A DNA stretch of 31,964 bases from Aurantiochytrium sp. KH105. Its lineage: Eukaryota; Sar; Bigyra; Thraustochytrida; Thraustochytriidae. This document shows positions 28,066 to 31,964 of this stretch, one piece after another. The first letter of the stretch is position 1; the number at the start of each line of letters is the position of its first letter. The stretch covers positions 1-31,964 of the forward strand of contig BGKB01000304.1 in assembly GCA_003116975.1 (NCBI GenBank), read 5' to 3'. Both the position numbers and the translations under genes were made by a program. The notes below the pieces were generated by a model that made no database searches, was not told where the DNA came from, and saw only the letters and a program-made list of their open reading frames with translations.

Positions 28066-28168
28066 AAGTGAGTCCTTTGACGCCTCGTTTCCTGGCCGCT
28101 GATTGTCAGTTCTTTGACGCTTCGTCTCCTGGCCGCGAACTCTAAGTCCATTGACGCCTCCTTTGCTC
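28040..28168 (+). repeat. 37-bp tandem repeat spanning the TBC stop codon
   Basis: About 3.5 copies of a 37-bp unit anchored on TTGACGC (28040, 28077, 28114, 28151; exact 37-bp spacing) followed by CTCGTCTCCTGGCCG. Copy 1 encodes the last TBC residues and the TGA; the others are in the 3' flank. Copies differ at several positions, and 37 is not a multiple of three, so later copies are in other frames. Confidence 0.92.
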
Positions 28169-28467
28169 TTAATCTTTTGCCTATTTTGTACACCTTGTTT
28201 CCTCTTTTTTTCTTTTTCTTTTTTTCTTTTTCGTTCCTTTCGCTTTTTCGGCGACAAGTGACTCCGTGCTGCTCCTTCAGAAAGCTGTACAAGAAGATGC
28301 TATTTGCGAAAAGTGTAAAATACAAGGATGTGATTGAAAGTTTTAAAAAGAACGGAAAAGGGACGTGAGATCGTGCGGAAGCAGACACGTCCATCCATAA
28401 CGTCAACCATCGAAGTTTCGAGCTTTTGTCTACAGCGTCCACCACCATCGAGGTTTCGAGCTTTTGT
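28066..28467. other. Convergent spacer between TBC and TIR-TPR genes
   Basis: Here the two 3' flanks meet. Apart from the tandem repeats at both ends it has a T-rich tract (about 28195-28245). I see no gene; small frames here have no recognisable features. Confidence 0.65.
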
Positions 28468-28495
28468 CTACAGCGTCCACCATCGAGGTTTTAAC
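28406..28495 (-). repeat. 35-38-bp tandem repeat spanning the TIR-TPR stop codon
   Basis: Units begin ACCATCGA on the plus strand at 28406, 28444 and 28479 (spacings 38 and 35), followed by AGTTTCGAGCTTTTGTCTACAGCGTCC. The third is truncated. The length difference is one TGG/CCA triplet. The TAG stop of the TIR-TPR gene (28468-28470) lies inside the middle copy, and the outer copy supplies part of its last codons. Confidence 0.9.
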
Positions 28496-31400
28496 CTTTG
28501 GCACGCGTGAAGCAAGGACTTGGTGTCGAGCGTATCAGCATGCTGGGGACCCAAGGTGCTCTGGCGAATGGCCAACGCCTGCTTAAGCGGCGCCAAAGAG
28601 AGGTTTTGCTCGCCACGAGCAAGTGAGAGGGCACCAATTCCATGAAGAGCGCTCGCGACAGATGGATGCGAATCACCAAAGGCTTCCTTGCTCACCAACA
28701 AGGCTTCATTATAGGCACGCAGCGATGGCTCGTAGTAACCTTGGGATTTATAAATGCCAGCAATGTTGCGCAGCGTAGGCGCCACGCGATGATGACGCAG
28801 TCCAAGAGCGCATTTCAACACCGCGAGCGCCTTTTCGTACAAGAGCAGGGCATCCCCTAGCCGCCCTTGCGCCTCGTGGATACTTGCCAAATTGTTGAGC
28901 GAGATACCAACCTCAGCGTGTTCAGCGCCCAGAACTTCCATACGAATGGATAGAGCCTCCTTGCTATCGCGTATGGCCGCATCAAAACGGCCTTGCTCCT
29001 TGTGGAGAAGCGACATATTGCTGAGCGTGGTGGCAACGTGTGGGTGGCGCTCGCCACGCATTTCCCTGTCGATGCGCAACGCCTCCTCGAAGCAGCTCAT
29101 GGCGCGGTCAGTGCGACCCTGCAGCTGCAGCACGAGAGCCAAGTTATTAAGCGAGGTGGACACGTCGAGAATTTTCCCCGCGGAATTTGTACGAGAGTCC
29201 TCGATGGCGTCTTCGAGACATCGAGCCGCGTCCTCGAGGCAACCTCGAACCTTTTGCACAGAGGCGACCCCGTTGAGCATGGCAGCCATCGACGTCTCGT
29301 ACTTTGCGGAACTTAGTCTTCGCAATTTAAGTGCCTCCTGCGCCCGTCGCAACGCCTCACCCATCTGGCCCTGAGTCTTGAGAATCACGGCGATCTTGAG
29401 CAAGATTTTCGCTACCAAGGGGTTGTGCGCCCCCAGCGACTCTCTTGCGATGGCCAGAGCCTCCTCGTGTGTTGACAGAGCTTCTTTGAAACGACCCTGC
29501 GACTCGTGAACAGCTGCGACATTGTTCAAGGTGACGGCGATGTCGGGATGAGTGTCGTGAAAAGTCCTTTTCTTGATGTCGATTGCCATGGCGTAGGCGC
29601 GAAGAGAGTCATCGAGGCGACCGAGCGAGTGATACACGTGCGCAATATTGTTGTAGCCAGGCGCGACATACTGATTGTACTCGCCAAAGGCCGCCTTTGT
29701 AACGACAATGCTTCTCTCGAAGGTTTCGAGAGCCTGCTCGAAGCGACCTTGCAACGCAAGGACTGTGGCAACAACGTTGGTGGTTGCTGCAACATATGGG
29801 TGGTCCTCCCCGCTGGATTCCCGATAGAGGGAGTGGGCTTCTTTACAAACGGCCAGGGCTTCTTCAAAAGAGCCCTTGGCCTTATACACAAGAGCGAGAC
29901 CAATCAGAGTGATGCCCATTCCCGGGTGTCGCGACCCCAGCACCTCCCTTTTGATCTCTAGAGCTTGCTGATAGCCGTCAAGCGCCTCCTGTTGCCGATC
30001 TTGCGAGTATCGCAGGTAGGCAATATTGTGAAGGGTGACGGCAACGTCGAGGTGCTTCGGGCCCAGCTTTTCGGTCCGGATGGAAAGCGCATCCTGGTAG
30101 TGGCCCAGCGCCTCATCATCGCGGCCCTGTATCTTGTGAATGAGGGCAATGCCATTTAGTGTCGTGGCCAGGGAAATGTGCCGCGGTCCAAAGACTTCCC
30201 TCTTGATGGACAGCTCCTCCACATAGCAACGCAAGGCTTTCTCGAAAAAGGACAGGGTGTCGTAGACGGCGGCAAGACCACCCAGAGTATTTGCAACGAC
30301 AATGTCACGGACGCCGAGAACCTGTCTTCGGATGGCCAGGGCTTCTTCGTAAAATTCGACGCCGTCTTCGTAAAAGCCTTGGTCGTCGAGAAGAAAGCCC
30401 GTCCGCTCGAGCACTTGTGCGAGGTCGAGAGGCTCTTTCTCGAGGCGTGCGCCCGTGACGGCGTTGCGTGCCATCTGGGCGAGCCACTTGCGCACACGCT
30501 CATGGATCTTGGCATTCAAGGTTACATAGCCTCCGTCGACGCTGCTGTTCACGGCGGCGTCAATCATTTTCTTGTCTTCGACCTTGAAGGTGGAGGCCTC
30601 GCGAAGATTGAGGTTGTCGGCCATGATCTTGGCAATCTCGCAAGGATCTTCCAACAGCTGCGCCACAAAGTCTTCCTCCTGACCGGGCGCAAAGATGACT
30701 TCGAGAGGGCGCTCGCTCGTGATTGCCCCGAGAATTTCCCAAGCGCACCATGCTCGTCGCAGCGCCGCGGGCTTGTCCCAGCGATCGAAAAATATGATTG
30801 AAGCGTTGAATTTGCCAATGGCCCGGTGCAGACCGTACGTGAGGTAGCCTTCTCTTGCTTTAACAACTTCGCCGGGGGTATTATCATTGGGGCTGGTGAG
30901 CTGCGGCTGGTTTGCACAAAAGATGTCGAGCCAGACAAAGGTCGAGTCTACACGATCCTTGAACTGCGCCTCGAGAGCAGCGACGAGGTCTCCGAACCGG
31001 CAGCGCCGTGCGTGGCTCACAAAGAAACCCTGAAAGTCCTCGCCCACATGCGTCGCGTCGAGATGGTTGAGAAAGATTTCCCTGTCTTCGTGTGCGCTTG
31101 TGAGTTCGAGAACGACGTTTTGCGCCACGTCCTCAGTGGTCCAGTCCTTGCGTGGTTTGAGGTCTGCGTCTTCGCCTGGTGTGAAGAGAACCGTTTCGAA
31201 GACTTGACGAGCGAAACCCCTTCGCAGGCCGTCGTCGACGTCAACTTTTTCTGTGGTGGAGTCCGCAACGAGCCTGATGGTATCACCTTTTTTCACCTTT
31301 TTGGAGAGGTCTGTGCGCGCCACAAAGAGCTCGATGCCCTTGGCAAGGCGGCCGCTCAGGACGCCTTCGCGCACGTCGATCACCGCGCGCAGCGAGATGC

Positions 31401-31845
31401 TCCTCGGGTCGATAATTTTGCGTGCGTCCTCGTCGAACACTTCGTCCTCTTCGCTGCAAGTTTCGTTGCCTCCTTGCTGCGACTTTTGCTCTTGCACCTG
31501 CCACTGCCCCTGTTCCCGCCCCGGTCCTTGCCCCTGCTGCTCAGGCCCAACTTGCTGCTGTTTCGCCTGCTGCTGTCTCCCCTTCCGCCCCGCGGCCGGG
31601 ACCTGCTGTTGCCGCCGCTGCTGCTGCTTGTGCTGCTTGTGCTGGGCCGCGGCCTGCGCCTTCTCCGCGTCCGCCTGCTCGTGCGCCTTCGCGAGGCCCT
31701 GCTGGTCGCCCTCGCCATCCTGCTGCCGCTGCTCCTCGCCCTCCTGCTGCTGCTGCTGCTGCTCCTGCCCTTGTGCGCGCGCTTCATGTCGCTCTTCATG
31801 TCGCGCATGGCACCCAGGCCCGCGCGCCGCCACCTCCACCGTCAT
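28468..31845 (-). CDS. TIR-like domain plus KLC-type TPR repeat protein
   Basis: From the first in-frame ATG (G at -3) the product is 1125 residues. The first 120 are Gln/Lys/Arg-rich low complexity. A domain of unknown type follows. A TIR-like module then spans about 265-400, with FFVSH (strand A and helix A), FVWLDIFCANQ near 305, SIIFFDRW, and RAWCAWEI near 365, where the Glu aligns with the catalytic Glu of TIR NADases (WCxxEL). From about 473 to 1115 come 14-15 repeats of 42 residues of the kinesin-light-chain/nephrocystin TPR type (LGxxHxxVAxTLNNxA and EALxIR). Similar proteins are often annotated kinesin light chain from the TPRs alone, but the KLC heptad region is absent and that label is unlikely to be right. 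A signalling or immune-type receptor is inferred. No nucleotide-binding NB-ARC/NACHT motor is seen between the parts. The frame stays open upstream to 31923 without an ATG. Confidence 0.8.
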   Translation of the reverse strand: MTVEVAARGPGCHARHEERHEARAQGQEQQQQQQEGEEQRQQDGEGDQQGLAKAHEQADAEKAQAAAQHKQHKQQQRRQQQVPAAGRKGRQQQAKQQQVGPEQQGQGPGREQGQWQVQEQKSQQGGNETCSEEDEVFDEDARKIIDPRSISLRAVIDVREGVLSGRLAKGIELFVARTDLSKKVKKGDTIRLVADSTTEKVDVDDGLRRGFARQVFETVLFTPGEDADLKPRKDWTTEDVAQNVVLELTSAHEDREIFLNHLDATHVGEDFQGFFVSHARRCRFGDLVAALEAQFKDRVDSTFVWLDIFCANQPQLTSPNDNTPGEVVKAREGYLTYGLHRAIGKFNASIIFFDRWDKPAALRRAWCAWEILGAITSERPLEVIFAPGQEEDFVAQLLEDPCEIAKIMADNLNLREASTFKVEDKKMIDAAVNSSVDGGYVTLNAKIHERVRKWLAQMARNAVTGARLEKEPLDLAQVLERTGFLLDDQGFYEDGVEFYEEALAIRRQVLGVRDIVVANTLGGLAAVYDTLSFFEKALRCYVEELSIKREVFGPRHISLATTLNGIALIHKIQGRDDEALGHYQDALSIRTEKLGPKHLDVAVTLHNIAYLRYSQDRQQEALDGYQQALEIKREVLGSRHPGMGITLIGLALVYKAKGSFEEALAVCKEAHSLYRESSGEDHPYVAATTNVVATVLALQGRFEQALETFERSIVVTKAAFGEYNQYVAPGYNNIAHVYHSLGRLDDSLRAYAMAIDIKKRTFHDTHPDIAVTLNNVAAVHESQGRFKEALSTHEEALAIARESLGAHNPLVAKILLKIAVILKTQGQMGEALRRAQEALKLRRLSSAKYETSMAAMLNGVASVQKVRGCLEDAARCLEDAIEDSRTNSAGKILDVSTSLNNLALVLQLQGRTDRAMSCFEEALRIDREMRGERHPHVATTLSNMSLLHKEQGRFDAAIRDSKEALSIRMEVLGAEHAEVGISLNNLASIHEAQGRLGDALLLYEKALAVLKCALGLRHHRVAPTLRNIAGIYKSQGYYEPSLRAYNEALLVSKEAFGDSHPSVASALHGIGALSLARGEQNLSLAPLKQALAIRQSTLGPQHADTLDTKSLLHACQRLKPRWWTL
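31485..31770 (-). repeat. CAG-rich low-complexity coding region
   Basis: On the minus strand this is dominated by CAG and CAA codons mixed with AAG and CGG. It encodes the Gln/Lys/Arg-rich N-terminal segment of the TIR-TPR protein, including a run of six Gln near 31757-31774. Likely disordered. Confidence 0.8.
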
Positions 31846-31964
31846 CGCGCGGGCGGCGCGGCGCTCCCTCGCGCGGCGGGGCGCGGCGCGGCGGGCGCGG
31901 CGCGGCGCGGCGGGGCGCGGCAACCGGCGCGGGCGCGGCGCGAGCGACCGGGGCCGCGGGGATG
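31846..31964. other. GC island 5' of the TIR-TPR gene at the window edge
   Basis: Nearly pure G+C with repeated GCGGCGCGGC units directly upstream of the ATG. The coding frame is open through most of it (to a TTG at 31923) but encodes only Arg/Ala/Pro, so I treat it as promoter or 5'UTR. The sequence is cut at the window edge. Confidence 0.5.

Overview
This window is nuclear DNA of a GC-rich, intron-poor eukaryotic microbe. The genes include a centrin-binding Sfi1-type repeat protein, a kinesin-14, the nucleoporin Nup93, a UBE2D ubiquitin-conjugating enzyme, a TBC RabGAP and two RING-containing proteins. Most reading frames run for kilobases without interruption, and the introns I can support are about 70 nt long with GT...AG ends. 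Large KLC-type TPR proteins with TIR-like domains, ankyrin-kinase fusions and CTTG microsatellites would fit a heterotrophic stramenopile, possibly a thraustochytrid. That placement is inference, because no rRNA or organellar marker is present.

Layout. The left third is three minus-strand genes in tandem: an Sfi1-like coiled-repeat protein (165-5126), an ankyrin-SAM-like-kinase-RING/RING2 protein (5591-9683, reconstructed across a 73-nt intron), and a kinesin-14 with ankyrin repeats and a WW-like motif (10874-16339). A 1.4-kb divergent spacer leads to the plus-strand NUP93 gene (17725-20487). A 1.8-kb GC-rich spacer then leads to the plus-strand UBE2D gene (22251-22694). UBE2D converges on a minus-strand multi-span membrane protein with a C-terminal RING finger (22880-24181), which has a likely 69-nt 5'UTR intron. 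A 1.6-kb divergent spacer precedes a plus-strand TBC RabGAP (25783-28065). This gene converges on a minus-strand TIR-like/TPR protein (28468-31845) that runs almost to the right edge.

There is no operon logic. Three genes concern ubiquitin transfer (the RING/RING2 kinase, UBE2D, the membrane RING) and two concern microtubules or centrioles (Sfi1-like, kinesin-14), but their adjacency may be chance.

Most worth following up: the two multidomain signalling proteins (TIR-like plus 14-15 TPRs; ankyrin-kinase-RING/RING2); the ankyrin/WW kinesin-14 with an N-myristoylation signal; three stop codons lying inside 33-38-bp tandem duplications; and the kinesin stop codon, which lies inside a consensus splice donor.
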